A DNA stretch of 64,000 bases from Burkholderia plantarii. Lineage in GTDB: Bacteria; Pseudomonadota; Gammaproteobacteria; Burkholderiales; Burkholderiaceae. The DNA lies in contig NZ_CP007213.1 in NCBI RefSeq assembly GCF_001411805.1, forward strand, positions 1,178,001 through 1,242,000, read 5' to 3'. Positions 8,005 to 19,800 of the stretch are shown in pieces (the first letter of the stretch is position 1; every line of letters starts with the position of its first letter). The position numbers and the translations under genes are program-made. A model generated the notes under the pieces. That model searched no databases. It worked only from the letters and a program-made list of their open reading frames with translations, and was not told the origin of the DNA.

Positions 8005-9767
8005 GCATGCGTCACGCGATTTCGCTGGCTGTTTGCCTCGGCATGCTGTCGCCCTGCGCGTTCGCGCAGTTCGCGGGCCCGCCGGCGGCGCGCGTCGAGC
8101 AGGATCCGGCGCAGCGGCTGCTGCAGGAGCAACGCGATCGCCAGCAGCGCGACGAGGTACAGCAGGCGCCCGCGCGGATCGCGGCGCCGGCGCCCGCCTT
8201 GCCGGACCTGCCGGCCGACGCGGACGTGGGCACGCTGCCCGACGTCGCGCCGACCTTCATGATCCGCCATATCGAATTCAGCGGCGACACGGTGCTGACC
8301 GAGCGCGAGCTTGCGCGCATCGCGCAGCCGTTCCTCGACCACCAGCTGGGCCGCAACCGCATCAACCTGCTGCTGCGCCGCCTGACCGAGGCGTTCATCG
8401 CGCACGGCTACATCACCACGCGCGCCTACCTGGGCGCGCAGAACCTCGCGGCGGGCACGCTCACGATCCGCATCGTGGCCGGCAAGGTGGCCGCGTTCAC
8501 GCTGAACGGCAAGCCGCTGCGCCCGCGCGACCCGGCGCAGCCGTGGTGGCGGCACGACGGCGGCGGCCTGCTGACCGACGCCGGCACGGCCGGGGCGTTC
8601 GCGGCGTCGCCGGGCGACGTGCTGCGCCTGCCCGATCTCGAGCAGGGCGTGGAGCAGATCAACCGGCTGCGGCGCAATCAGGCCGAGCTGCAGATCATGC
8701 CCGGCGAGACGCCCGGCGATTCGGTGGTGGCCCTGAGCAATCGCGTGGGCGACCGCCTCTACTACAACCTCGGCATCGACAACTACGGCAGCTCGCAGAC
8801 GGGCACGATGCGCTATCGCGGCGGCATCGAGGCCGACAACCTGCTGGGCCTGCAGGAATCGCTGGCGTTCAACTACGTCGGCACCACCGACAGCAACGCG
8901 CTCGTGGCGTCGGCCGCGGTGCCCTACGGCTACCAGACCTTCAGCTACACCACGTCGCTGTCCGAATACCAGCAGACGATCGGCAACGTCGCGCTGCTCA
9001 CGGGCCGCTCGTTCAGCCAGATCTTCGGCTGGAACGACGTGCTGAGCCGCTCGCGCGCCGGGCGGACCAGCCTCGACGTGACCTTCAGCAAGACGCGCAC
9101 CCAGCGCAGCGTGAACGGCATCGACCTCGACGAGCAGGACCTGAGCGTGTTGCGCGTCGCGCTGAACGGCCTGGTGCGCTTCGTCGCCCACGACCAGCAG
9201 GCCGCGGCCACCTGGGAGGTGGGCGTCTCGCAGGGGCTGCCGTGGCTCGGCGCCTCGCACGACGCGCCGGACAACGGCGTGGCCGACGCGCACAGCCAGT
9301 TCACCAAGCTCGACGCGACGGCCACGGCGCAGCTCGCGCTCGGCTCGCTCGGCGCCACGCGCTGGGGCTATCGCGGCACGCTGCGCGGCCAGTACAGCCG
9401 CGTCGCGCTGTTCGGCAACCAGCAGATCTTCCTGGGCGGGATGGATTCGGTGCGCGGCTTCACGGAAGGCGGCATCAGCGGCGACAGCGGCGTGTTCGTG
9501 CGCAACGAGGCCGCGTGGCAGAACGTGCCGGCCTGGCACGGCGCGCGCGTCGAGCCGTATGTGTTCGTCGACGCGGGCAAGGCGCACCTGGTGGCGCAGG
9601 GCGGCTGGCCCACGCTGGCGGGAGCGGGCGTCGGCGCGCGCGCGGCATGGAATTTCAGGCAACAGAGCGTGACGGGCGAACTGCTGCTCGGCCAGGCACT
9701 GCTGCAGCCCGCCTTGCTGGGACGCAAGGCGACGGTGGTGCTGGCCACACTGAACTGGACGGAATGA
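8001..9767 (+). CDS. TpsB/FhaC/CdiB-type outer-membrane transporter
   Basis: 588 aa (ATG 8001; ATG 8007 is an alternative). An export signal (residues about 3-22, ending AFA-Q) is followed by a Gln/Arg-rich helical linker, a POTRA domain pair starting near residue 84 (MIRHIEFSGDTVL), and a C-terminal 16-strand barrel with the Omp85-superfamily loop-6 motif VRGF (near residue 484). It secretes TPS-domain proteins across the outer membrane. Its start overlaps the stop of the 719-aa exoprotein by 4 bases and it is followed 16 bp later by a parvulin gene. It is the only TpsB in the window, so it probably serves both exoproteins. CdiB would be an equally good label. Confidence 0.93.
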   Translation: MSMRHAISLAVCLGMLSPCAFAQFAGPPAARVEQDPAQRLLQEQRDRQQRDEVQQAPARIAAPAPALPDLPADADVGTLPDVAPTFMIRHIEFSGDTVLTERELARIAQPFLDHQLGRNRINLLLRRLTEAFIAHGYITTRAYLGAQNLAAGTLTIRIVAGKVAAFTLNGKPLRPRDPAQPWWRHDGGGLLTDAGTAGAFAASPGDVLRLPDLEQGVEQINRLRRNQAELQIMPGETPGDSVVALSNRVGDRLYYNLGIDNYGSSQTGTMRYRGGIEADNLLGLQESLAFNYVGTTDSNALVASAAVPYGYQTFSYTTSLSEYQQTIGNVALLTGRSFSQIFGWNDVLSRSRAGRTSLDVTFSKTRTQRSVNGIDLDEQDLSVLRVALNGLVRFVAHDQQAAATWEVGVSQGLPWLGASHDAPDNGVADAHSQFTKLDATATAQLALGSLGATRWGYRGTLRGQYSRVALFGNQQIFLGGMDSVRGFTEGGISGDSGVFVRNEAAWQNVPAWHGARVEPYVFVDAGKAHLVAQGGWPTLAGAGVGARAAWNFRQQSVTGELLLGQALLQPALLGRKATVVLATLNWTE

Positions 9768-9783
9768 CGGAGAGGGCGGGGCA

Positions 9784-10743
9784 ATGAAGATCGGAATGAC
9801 GAAGCAGGACGCGACCCACGTGAATCACCGCGAACGGCCGAGCCGCGCAATGCGCGCGGCGAGTGCCCTGGCGCTGGCGATCGCGGGCCAGCTCGGCGGC
9901 GCGCACGCCGCGCTGGCGGCGCTCGACGCGATGCCCCGGGCCGCCACGAGCGCGGCCGCCAGCGGAGCTTCCGCGCCGGCCGCCGCGCCGCTGCCCGACG
10001 GCATCGTGGCGCGCGTGAACGGCGTGGCGATCACGCGCGATCAGCTCGAACAGGCGCGCGTCGCGGCCAGCCAGCCCGATACGGCGAGCGTGCGCGCCGC
10101 GCTGAAGAACGAGCTGATCGCACGCGAATTGCTGCGCCAGGCCGCCGCGAGCGCGCACTACGACACGCGCCCGCAGGTGCTGGCCGCCGTCGAGCAGGCG
10201 AAGTCGCTGGCGATGACGCAGGTCTGGCTGCAGGACCACGTCAAGCCCGAGCCCGTCACCGATGCCGAGGTGAAGGCGAAGTACGACGAGGTGGTGGCGG
10301 GGCTCGGCCAGACCGAGCTGAAGCCGCGCGTGATCGTGCTGAAGGATCGCGCGAGCGCCGACGCGGCGCTCGCCCAGTTGAAGCGGGGCGCCGATTTCGC
10401 GCAGCTCGCGCGGCAGGCGGCCGACGGCCCGAGCGCCGCGCAGGGCGGCGCGCTGAACTGGGTCTCGTTCCGCCAGCCGGTGCCGCCGGCCGGTCAGCAG
10501 GGCTGGCCGCAGCCGCTCGCCGAGGCACTGCTGAAGCTGCCGGTGGGCGGCGTGACCAGCGCACCGGTCGAGGCCGGCGGCCGCTTCTGGATCCTGCGCG
10601 TGGACGAGCAGCGTCCCACCCGGGTTCCGGCCTACGCCGATGCGAAGGACGTGCTGCGCCGTGGCCTCGAACAGGCCGCGCTGCAGAAGGCCACGATCGA
10701 GATGATGGTCGGGCTGCTCAAGCAGGCGCAGATCCAGCAGTAA
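9784..10743 (+). CDS. periplasmic parvulin-type peptidyl-prolyl isomerase
   Basis: 319 aa with an N-terminal export signal (about residues 22-46, ALALAIAGQLGGAHA). A SurA/PrsA-like helical chaperone part follows (about 60-165, IVARVNGVAITRDQLEQA), and then a compact PpiC domain (about 175-280, with GGALNWVSFRQ and the beta-strand GGRFWILRVDEQRP). Parvulins assist folding of unfolded proteins in the periplasm. The gene lies 16 bp after the TpsB gene and 135 bp before the giant exoprotein, in the same orientation. It therefore probably keeps the TPS substrates or the barrel in a secretion-competent state. A parvulin inside the TPS operon is not part of the classic cdiBAI or bcpAIOB order. Confidence 0.88.
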   Translation: MKIGMTKQDATHVNHRERPSRAMRAASALALAIAGQLGGAHAALAALDAMPRAATSAAASGASAPAAAPLPDGIVARVNGVAITRDQLEQARVAASQPDTASVRAALKNELIARELLRQAAASAHYDTRPQVLAAVEQAKSLAMTQVWLQDHVKPEPVTDAEVKAKYDEVVAGLGQTELKPRVIVLKDRASADAALAQLKRGADFAQLARQAADGPSAAQGGALNWVSFRQPVPPAGQQGWPQPLAEALLKLPVGGVTSAPVEAGGRFWILRVDEQRPTRVPAYADAKDVLRRGLEQAALQKATIEMMVGLLKQAQIQQ

Positions 10744-10878
10744 GGGCTGGCCGCCCGGCCGCGACGCGGTCACGGGCACGATGGCGCGGCGGCACCGGGG
10801 AACGGCCGCCGCCCGGACGATGCCGGCGGGCCGCCGGCGTCGCAGCGAACACGAAGCACGCACGACATAGCGACAAGC

Positions 10879-13800
10879 ATGAAGAACGCCTCGACTCACG
10901 CCTCGACCCGATCCGCCCTGCTCGATCTCGCGCGACGCACGGCCATGCGCCGCGCGGCCGACTTTCATCCGCTGGCACGACCGCGCTGGCTCGGTGAAGC
11001 CGCCGCGCCGGCGCGCCGCTATCGCGCCTGGCAGCGCGCGGTGGCGGCGATCGTGGCGATGGTCATGTACCTCGGGCCGTTGAGCATCACCGTCGAACAG
11101 GGCCGCGAGGCGGCCGGCGTGCTCGCCGCGGGCAGCCCGCGCGTGCTGGCCGAGCTCGCCGCGCTGCGCATCCGGCTCGCGATCGGCGAGGCCGAGGCCG
11201 CGCCGATCACCGATCCCACCGCGCCGATCCGCTTCCAGCCCGCCGTCACGCAGAGCACCGGCCTGGGCGGCGGCGTGCCCGTGGTCAACATCACCGCGCC
11301 GAACGCGGCCGGCATTTCGCTGAACCAGTACCGGTCGTTCAACATCGATCCGGTCGGGCTGATCCTCAACAACAGCCTGATGTCCGGCACCTCGCTGACC
11401 GGCGGCGACGTGCGCGCGAACCCGAACCTGTCGGGGCGAGCGGCCAGCGTGATCGTCAACCAGGTGACCTCCACCGGCAGCGCGTTCGCGAGCCTGCTGA
11501 ACGGCCCGCTCGAAGTGTTCGGCGCGCCCGCCGCCGTGGTGATCGCGAATCCGAACGGCATCACCACGGTCGGCACCGGCTTCACCAACACCATCGGCGT
11601 GACGCTGTCCACCGGCACGCCGCAATTCCTGAGCGACCTGAACGGCACGCGCGCGAGCTTCGACAATGCCACGGCCGTCGGCTACAGCGTGACGGGCGGT
11701 CATGTCCAGATCGAGGGCAACGCGGGCGTGAACGGCCCCGGCGCCGGCATCGAGGGCACCGTCGGCACCATCGACCTGATCGGCGAGACGATCGGGGTGA
11801 ACGCACCGCTTTATGCCGGCACGCGCATCAATGTGATCGCGGGCCGCCAGTTCGTGCTGCCTGGCGCCGTGAGCGCGCAGGGCACCTCCTACGCCACCTC
11901 GGCGAACGGCGCCGACAACACGCTGGCGGCCATCGCCGGCGCTAGCGCCAGCGGCCAGGCGATCGACGCCACCGCGTTCGGCGCGATGACGGCCGGGCAG
12001 ATCCAGGTGATCAGCACGGCAGCCGGCATGGGCGTGCGCGCCGATGCGCAGCTCGCGGCCAACGCGGGCGACCTGACGCTGTCGTCGAACGGCGATCTCG
12101 CCGTGGCCGGCACCGCCGCGCAGCAGCAGGTGACGATCCACGCCAACGGCGACGTGACCATGACGGGCGCGCATCTGGGCGTGACCGACTTCACCCTGCA
12201 GGCCAGCGGCGACGTAAGCTCGCAGGGAACCATCCAGGCCGGCGGCAGGCTCGGCGTGACGGCGGGGGGCAAGGTATCGCTGGCCAACACGCAGGCGAAC
12301 GGCGACATCGCGATCTCCGGCGACGGCGGCGTGAAGCTCGGCGACGTGCAGGGCGGCACCACGGTGAGCGCGGTCGCGAGTCACGCCGACGGCGACGTCG
12401 CGATCGACGGCACGCTGCTGAGCGCGAACGGCGTGACGCTGCAGGCCGGCCACGACATCGCCGTGGCGGGCCAGATCGGCACCAGCACGCTGCAGGCCGG
12501 CGCGCAGCACGACATCGGCGTGACCGGCACGGTACAGACCTCGGGCACGGCGACGCTGCAGGCGGCAAGCGGCGATGCCTCGATCGGCGGCACGCTGGCG
12601 AGCGGCGACACGCTCGCGATCACGGCCGGCCACGACATCGTGTCGACGGGCAGCCTGCAGGTCGGGCGCGATCTGCAACTGCAGGCCGGCAACGGCGCGC
12701 GCATCGGTGACGCGCGGGTGAACGGCGTGCTGGACGCGCAGGCGCAGGGCGCGGCGGGCAGCGGCGACCTGACGTTCGACGGCAAGACGCAGGTGGTGGG
12801 TGCCGCCACGCTGACGGCCGCGCGCGACGTGAACGTGACGGGCACGCTGGCCGGCGGCGCGACGCTCGCGCTCGATGCGCAGCGCGACGTGAACGTCAAC
12901 GGCACGGGCACCGTGCAGTCCGGCGGCGACCAGTCGATCGTCGCGCACACGGGCAGCGTGAATTCGCAAGGCACGTTGACCGGGGCGACGAAGCTGACGG
13001 TATCGGCCGGCCAGGACGTGGCGCTGACCGGCGCGACCGGTGCGGTGGGCGACACGCGGCTGAACGCGGGGCGCGACCTGACGATCGGCGGCACGCTGGC
13101 GGGGCAGGGGGCGGCGCTGCTGGAAGCGGGGCGCGACGCGACGCTGGGCGGCAGCACCGGCTACCTGAAGGACCTGACGGTGACCAGCGGCGGCGACCTG
13201 GCGGTGACGGGCTCGGCGCTCGGCAACGCGGTGACGCTGACCAGCGCGGGCACCATGACGCTGAACGACGTGCAGTCGAACGGCCCGCTGGCGCTGGCCG
13301 CCAACGGCGGCGCGCTGAACGTGAACGGCACGGTCACCTCGATGTCGGACGCGAGCGCGAAGGCCGGCGGCGACCTCGACGTGAACGGCACGCTGCAGAG
13401 CACCGGCCGCCTGAGCGCGAACAGCGGCGCGGATCTGGCCGTGGCCGGCAAGCTCAACACGCTTTCCGCGGGCACCGTGAGCGCGGCGCACGATATGTCG
13501 GTGAGCGGCACCTTGCAGGCGTCCGACGCGCTCGCGATCACGAGCGGCGGCAATCTGTCGGTGGCGGGCACGCTCAACGCGCTGTCGTCGGCCACGCTCG
13601 ACGCGGGCGGCGCGGCCAGCGTCACCGGCCTGGTGCAGGGCGGCGGCACGCTCGCGCTGACGAGCGGCGCGGACACCTCGATCGGCGGCACGCTCGCCGC
13701 CACCGGCGATCTCTCGCTGTACAACGCGGCCGGCTCGCTCGCGAGCACCGGCACGATCGGTTCGGGCGGCAACCTGCGGATCGACGCGGCGCACGACGTC

Positions 13801-16800
13801 GACCTTGGCGCGGGGGCCACCACGGCCCAGCATGACATGACGGTGCAGGCCGGCGGCAATCTGACGGCCGACGGCACGCTGGGCGCCGGCGGCAACGGCA
13901 CGCTGAGCTCGGGCGGCACGCTCGGCGGCGCGGCCGCGATCGCGTTCGGCCAGGCGGCCGCGCTGAATTCGGGCGGCGACACGGCGCTGACGGGCTCGCT
14001 GCGCGGCGACACCGTGCAGGTGCAATCGGCCGGCAACGCCTCGCTGCACGACGTGCTGGCGGCCTCGACGATGTCGCTCGCGGCGGCCGGCAACCTCACC
14101 ACCACCGGCGCCCTGACGGGCAATGCCACCGCCGCGCTGCGGGCGGGCGGCGATCTGGCCGTGCGCGGCACGATCGCCGCCACCGACAGCCTGACGCTTG
14201 CCGCGGGCGGCGGGATCGACTCGACCGGCACCCTGCAGACCCGGCATGACCTGCACGTTCAGGCCGGCGACGGCGCGCGGATCGGCGACGCGCAGGTGAG
14301 CGGCGCGCTCGACGCGCAGGCGCAAGGCAACGCGGGCGGCGGCGACCTGACGTTCGACGGCAATACGCAGGTGGCCGGCACGACCACGCTCGCGGCGGCG
14401 CGCGACGTGAACGTGACGGGTACGCTCGCGAGCGGCAACTCGCTCGCGCTCGATGCCCAACGCGACGCCAACGTGAGCGGGACGCTCGCTGGCGGGGCGA
14501 CGCTCGGCATTGCCGCGCAGCGCGACGTGAGCGTGAGCGGGGCGGGCACGGTGCAGTCGGCGGCCGACCTCGCGATCACCGCGCGGGCGGGCAGCGTGAA
14601 CTCGCAAGGCACGCTGACCGGGGCGACGAAGCTGACGGTATCGGCCGGCCAGGACGTGGCGCTGACCGGCGCGACCGGTGCGGTGGGCGACACGCGGCTG
14701 AACGCGGGGCGCGACCTGACGATCGGCGGCACGCTGGCGGGGCAGGGGGCGGCGCTGCTGGAAGCGGGGCGCGACGCGACGCTGGGCGGCAGCACCGGCT
14801 ACCTGAAGGACCTGACGGTGACCAGCGGCGGCGACCTGGCGGTGACGGGCTCGGCGCTCGGCAACGCGGTGACGCTGACCAGCGCGGGCACCATGACGCT
14901 GAACGACGTGCAGTCGAACGGCCCGCTGGCGCTGGCCGCCAACGGCGGCGCGCTGAACGTGAACGGCACGGTCACTTCGATGTCGGACGCGAGCGCGAAG
15001 GCCGGCGGCGACCTCGACGTGAACGGCACGCTGCAAGCCGCCCGGAGCCTGAGCGCCAGCGCCGGCGGCGCGCTGGCCGTGGCCGGCGCCGTGAGCGCGC
15101 AGGCGGCCGCCACGCTCGACTCGGCGGGCGCGATGTCCGTCACCGGGCAGGTGCGCGGCGGCGGCACGCTCACGCTGACGAGCGGCGCGGACACCTCGAT
15201 CGGCGGCACGCTCGCCGCCACCGGCGATCTCTCGCTGCACAACGCGGCCGGCTCGCTCGCGAGCACCGGCAACATCGCCACCGACGGCAGCCTGCACATC
15301 GACGCGGCCCGCGATGTCGATCTCGGCACGCAATCCACCACCGCCCTGCAGGACATGACGGTGCAGGCCGGCGGCAACCTGAAGGCGGACGGCACGCTGA
15401 TCGCCGAGGGCAACGGCACGCTGGGTTCGGGCGGCACGCTGGGCGGCGCGGCCTCGATCGCGTTCGGCCAGGCCGCCACCGTGACATCGGGCGGCGACCT
15501 CGCGCTGACGGGCTCGCTGCGCGGCGACACCGTGCAGGTGCAATCGGCCGGCAACGCCTCGCTGCACGACGTGCTGGCGGCCTCCACGATGTCGGTGGAC
15601 GCCGCGCACGACCTGGCCACCACCGGCGCGTTGCGCGGCGGCGCCACGGTCGCCCTGAAGGCGGGCGGCGCGCTGAACCAGAGCGGCGACCTGCAGGCCG
15701 CCGGCGACACCACGCTGAGCGCCACCTCGGGCGCGGTGAATTCGAGCGGCCCGATCGCCACCAACGGCACGCTCGCGATCGCGGCGGGCACCGACATCGT
15801 GTTGTCCGGCGCGACCGGCGCGGCAGCCGGCATGACGCTGAACGCCGCGCGCGACGTGGCCGCCAGCGGCGCGCTGACGGTGCTCGCCAACGACCTGACG
15901 ATCACGGCCGGCAACAGCGCGAGCCTGGCCGACGTGCAGGCGGCCGGTACCTTCCACCTGGCCGCGAACGGGCAGGCGGGCGGCGGCGACGCGAGCTTCA
16001 ACGGCACCACGGCCGTGGTCGGCGAGACGGTCGTGTCCGCCGCGCGCGACGTGATCGTCAATGGCGTGCTGGCGGGCGGCGGCGACGGCACCGCGACGAA
16101 CCACGCGCCGACGCAGGTGCAGGCCGGCCGCGACGTGCTCGTCAACGGCATCCTCGGCAGCGGCGACCGGCTCGGCGTGGGCGCCGCGCGCGACATCACC
16201 GTTGGCACGCGCGGCCAGCTGCAATCAGCGGCCGACATGACGCTGGCCGCCGCCGGCGGCAGTCTCACGTCGGTCGGCACGCTGTCGAGCGCCGGCAGCC
16301 TGAGCGCCAGCGCGGCGCAGGACGTGACGCTCGCCGGGGCCACCGGCATCAAGGGCGACACCACGCTGACGGCCGGGCGCGACCTGGGCGTCGGCGGCAC
16401 GCTGGTGGGCAACGGCGCCGCCACGCTCGGCGCCGGGCGCGACCTGACGCTCGGCGGCGCCAGCGGCTTCGCCGGCGACGTGGGGGCGCAGGCCGGCCGC
16501 GATCTGGCCGTGACGGGCGCGCTGCAGGGCAACGCGCTCGCGCTGACGGCGGCCGGCAATGTGTCGCTGAACGACGTGCAGGCGGCCTCGACGCTGAATG
16601 CCGACGCCAGGGGCGGGGCGCTCACGCTCGGCGGCACCGTCGCCGCGCTCGGCGCCACGCAGCTGCAGGCCGCCACCGATCTGTCGATCACCGGGCTGCT
16701 GCAGGGCACGGGCGACGTGAGCCTGGCGAGCCAGGGCGACACGCGCATCGTCGGCGCCGTGAAGGGCAGCGCCGGCACCACGGTGCAGGCCGGCGGCGAT

Positions 16801-19800
16801 CTCGCCGTGGCCGGCACGATCGAGACGGGCGGTGCCGCCACGCTTGGCGCGGGCGGCGGCCTGACGCTCGACGGCAGCCTCGTGGCCGGCACGACCGGCA
16901 CACTGCAAGCCGGGCAGGCGCTCGCGATCGGCGGCAAGCTTGCCACCGGCAACTCGCTCGACCTGCACAGCGGCGCCGGCACCACCATCGCCGGTGCCGT
17001 GACGAGCGCGGCCGACGCCGCGCTCGACGCGGGCGGCGCGATCGGCGTCACCGGCACGCTGCAGGCCGGCGGCCCGCTCGCGGTGACGAGCGGCGCCGAT
17101 ACCACGGTCGGTGGCGCGCTCGTGTCGGGTGGCGACCTGACGACCCGCAATGCCGCCGGTGCGTTCACGAGCAGCGGCACCGTGCAGGCGGGCGGCAATC
17201 TGTCGATCGACGCGGCGCGCGACGTCGATCTCGGCACCGGCCGCACCACCACACTCGGCGCCCTGACGGTCGAGGCCGGGCAGGATCTGGCCGCGAACGG
17301 CACCGTGATCGCCGGGCAGGCCGGCACGCTGAGCGCGGGCGGCAAGCTCGGCGGCAATGCCAGTCTGGCGTTCGGCGGCGCGGGCACGCTGCAGTCGGGC
17401 GGCGACATGCAACTGGCGGGCGCGGTGCAGGCCGCGAGCGTCGCGGCCACCGCGGGCGGCAGCGCCACGCTGCACGACATGACGGCCGCTACCTCGCTGG
17501 CCGTCAACGCCACGCAGGACCTGCACACCACCGGCACGCTGGTCAGCAACGGCACGCTGAACCTGCATGCCGGGCAGGACCTGCTCAACGAGGGCACGCT
17601 GCAGTCGCAGGGCGACATGCAACTGAGCGCCGCGAGCGGCGGCCTCGCCTCGACCGGCACGCTCGGCGGCAATGCCGCGCTGAGCCTGCAGGCCGGCACC
17701 GACATCGCGCTGGGCGGCACCGCCACGGCGGGCGCGGCCACCACGCTCGAGGCCGGGCGCGCGCTGAGCGTGACGGGCGCATTGACCGGCCACGGCACGC
17801 TCGACGCGAGCGCCGGCACGGATCTCACCGTATCGGGCAGCGCGGCCTCGGCTGGCGATGCCACGTTTGCCGCGAACGGCAACCTGGCCGTGACCGGCAG
17901 CGTCGGCGGCGACGGGCGCGGCACGCTGAGCGCCGGCCGCGACATCACCGGCGCGGGCACCGTCTCGTTTGCCGGGGCGGCATCGCTCGGCGCCGGCCAC
18001 GACGTCGCGCAGGGTGGCCTGATCCAGGGCGATACCGTCGGCGTGACGGCCGCCGGCAATGTCGGTGTCACCGACGTGCAGGCCAATGGCGCGCTGACGC
18101 TGAAGGCGGCCGGTACGAACGGCGGCGGCGACCTGACCGTGGCCGGCACCGCCGCCGCGGGCGGCCAGGTGACGGCCGATGCGCAGCACGACCTGTCGGT
18201 GGCGGGCCAGTTGCAGGGCGGCGCGGGCGTGGCGCTGGGCGCCGGCACCGACGTGTCGATCGCGGGTGCCGTACAGTCCGGCGGCGCGATGACGATCGTG
18301 GCGCAGCAGGGCAGCCTGAACGCCACCGGCGGCATCAACAGCGGCGGCACGCTCGGCGTGACCACCGGGCTCGACCTGTCGCTCGGCGCCACCACCAGCG
18401 CCGTCGGCGACCTGACTTTGAACGCCGGGCGCGACGCGCTGCTCGGCGGCGGCCTGCTGATCGGCGATGCCGGCGGCTCGCTGAACGCGGGCCGCGACCT
18501 CGTCGGCACCGGCACGCAGTCGTTCCTCGACGGCGCGCTCGGCGCCAGCGCCCAGCGCGACGTATCGCTGGGCGGCAGCGCGCAGGCCGCATCGGTGAAC
18601 GTGCAGGCCGGCGACAGCGCCACGCTCAAGAACGTGGTGGCCGGCACCACGCTCACGGTGAAGACGCAGGGCAGTGCCGGCGGCGGCGACGTCTCGATCA
18701 CCGGCAATGTCGGGGCGAACGGCGCGGTGTCGATCGATGCCGCGCGCGACGTGCTGCTGAGCGGCGCGCTCGCGAACGGCGCGGCGCAGACCCTCACGGC
18801 GCAGCGCGACGTGAGCATTTCCGGCAGCACGCAGTCGGCCGGCGACATGAGCGTCACGGCGACCCACGGCAATCTCGGCGTGACCGGCAGCGCGATCTCG
18901 GGCGGCGCGCTCGGCATGACGTCGGGGCTCGATACCACGCTTGGCGGCACGGTGTCGGCGGCCAACGCGATGACCGTGTCGGCGGGGCAGGACCTGACGC
19001 TGGGCGGCACGCTTGCCGGGCAGCAGGGCGGCACGCTGAATGCCGCGCACGACATCGCCGGCGCCGGCACCACCGCGTTCGCGCGGGGCGCGACGCTCGG
19101 CGCGGGCCACGACGTGAACCTGAGCGGTTCGCTGCAGGGCGGCAGCCTGGCCGTGACCGGCGCGAACGACGTGACGCTGGCCGGCGTGCAGTCGACCACC
19201 GGCACGCTGGCGGTGACGGCCAACGGCAGCGCCGGCGGCGGCGACGTGACCGTGAACGGGCCGGCCATCGCGACCGGCGCGCTGAACGTGCAGGCCGCGC
19301 GCGACGCGATGCTGAACGGCACGACCACCGCGCTCGGCACGACCAACGTGCAGGCCGGGCGCGATGCGACGCTGGCCGGCACGCTCAACGCGGGCGACGC
19401 GGCCACGCTGAGCGCCGCGCGCAATCTGACGGCGGGCGACCTCAACGCGGCCGGCAATCTCTCGCTCACGGCCACCGGCGGCACGTTGCAGGCCGGCAAC
19501 CTGACCACCCAGCACGATCTGAACACGACGTCGGGCGGGGCGACGAGCGTGGCCGGCAAGACGCAGGCCGGCGGCAATGCCACGCTGACGGCCGGCGGCG
19601 ACCTGACGCTCGCCGGCGACATCGCCGCGCAGAACGCGGGCACGCTCGAGAGCGGCGGCGCGCTGAACGCCGCGTCGGTGGCGTTCGGCCAGTCGGCCAG
19701 CCTCACGGCAGGCGGCGCATTGAACGTGGCCGGCACGCTCGCGTCGAACGGCGACGTGACCGCCAGCGCCGGAAACGGGCTGAGCGTGACGGGCGCGCTG

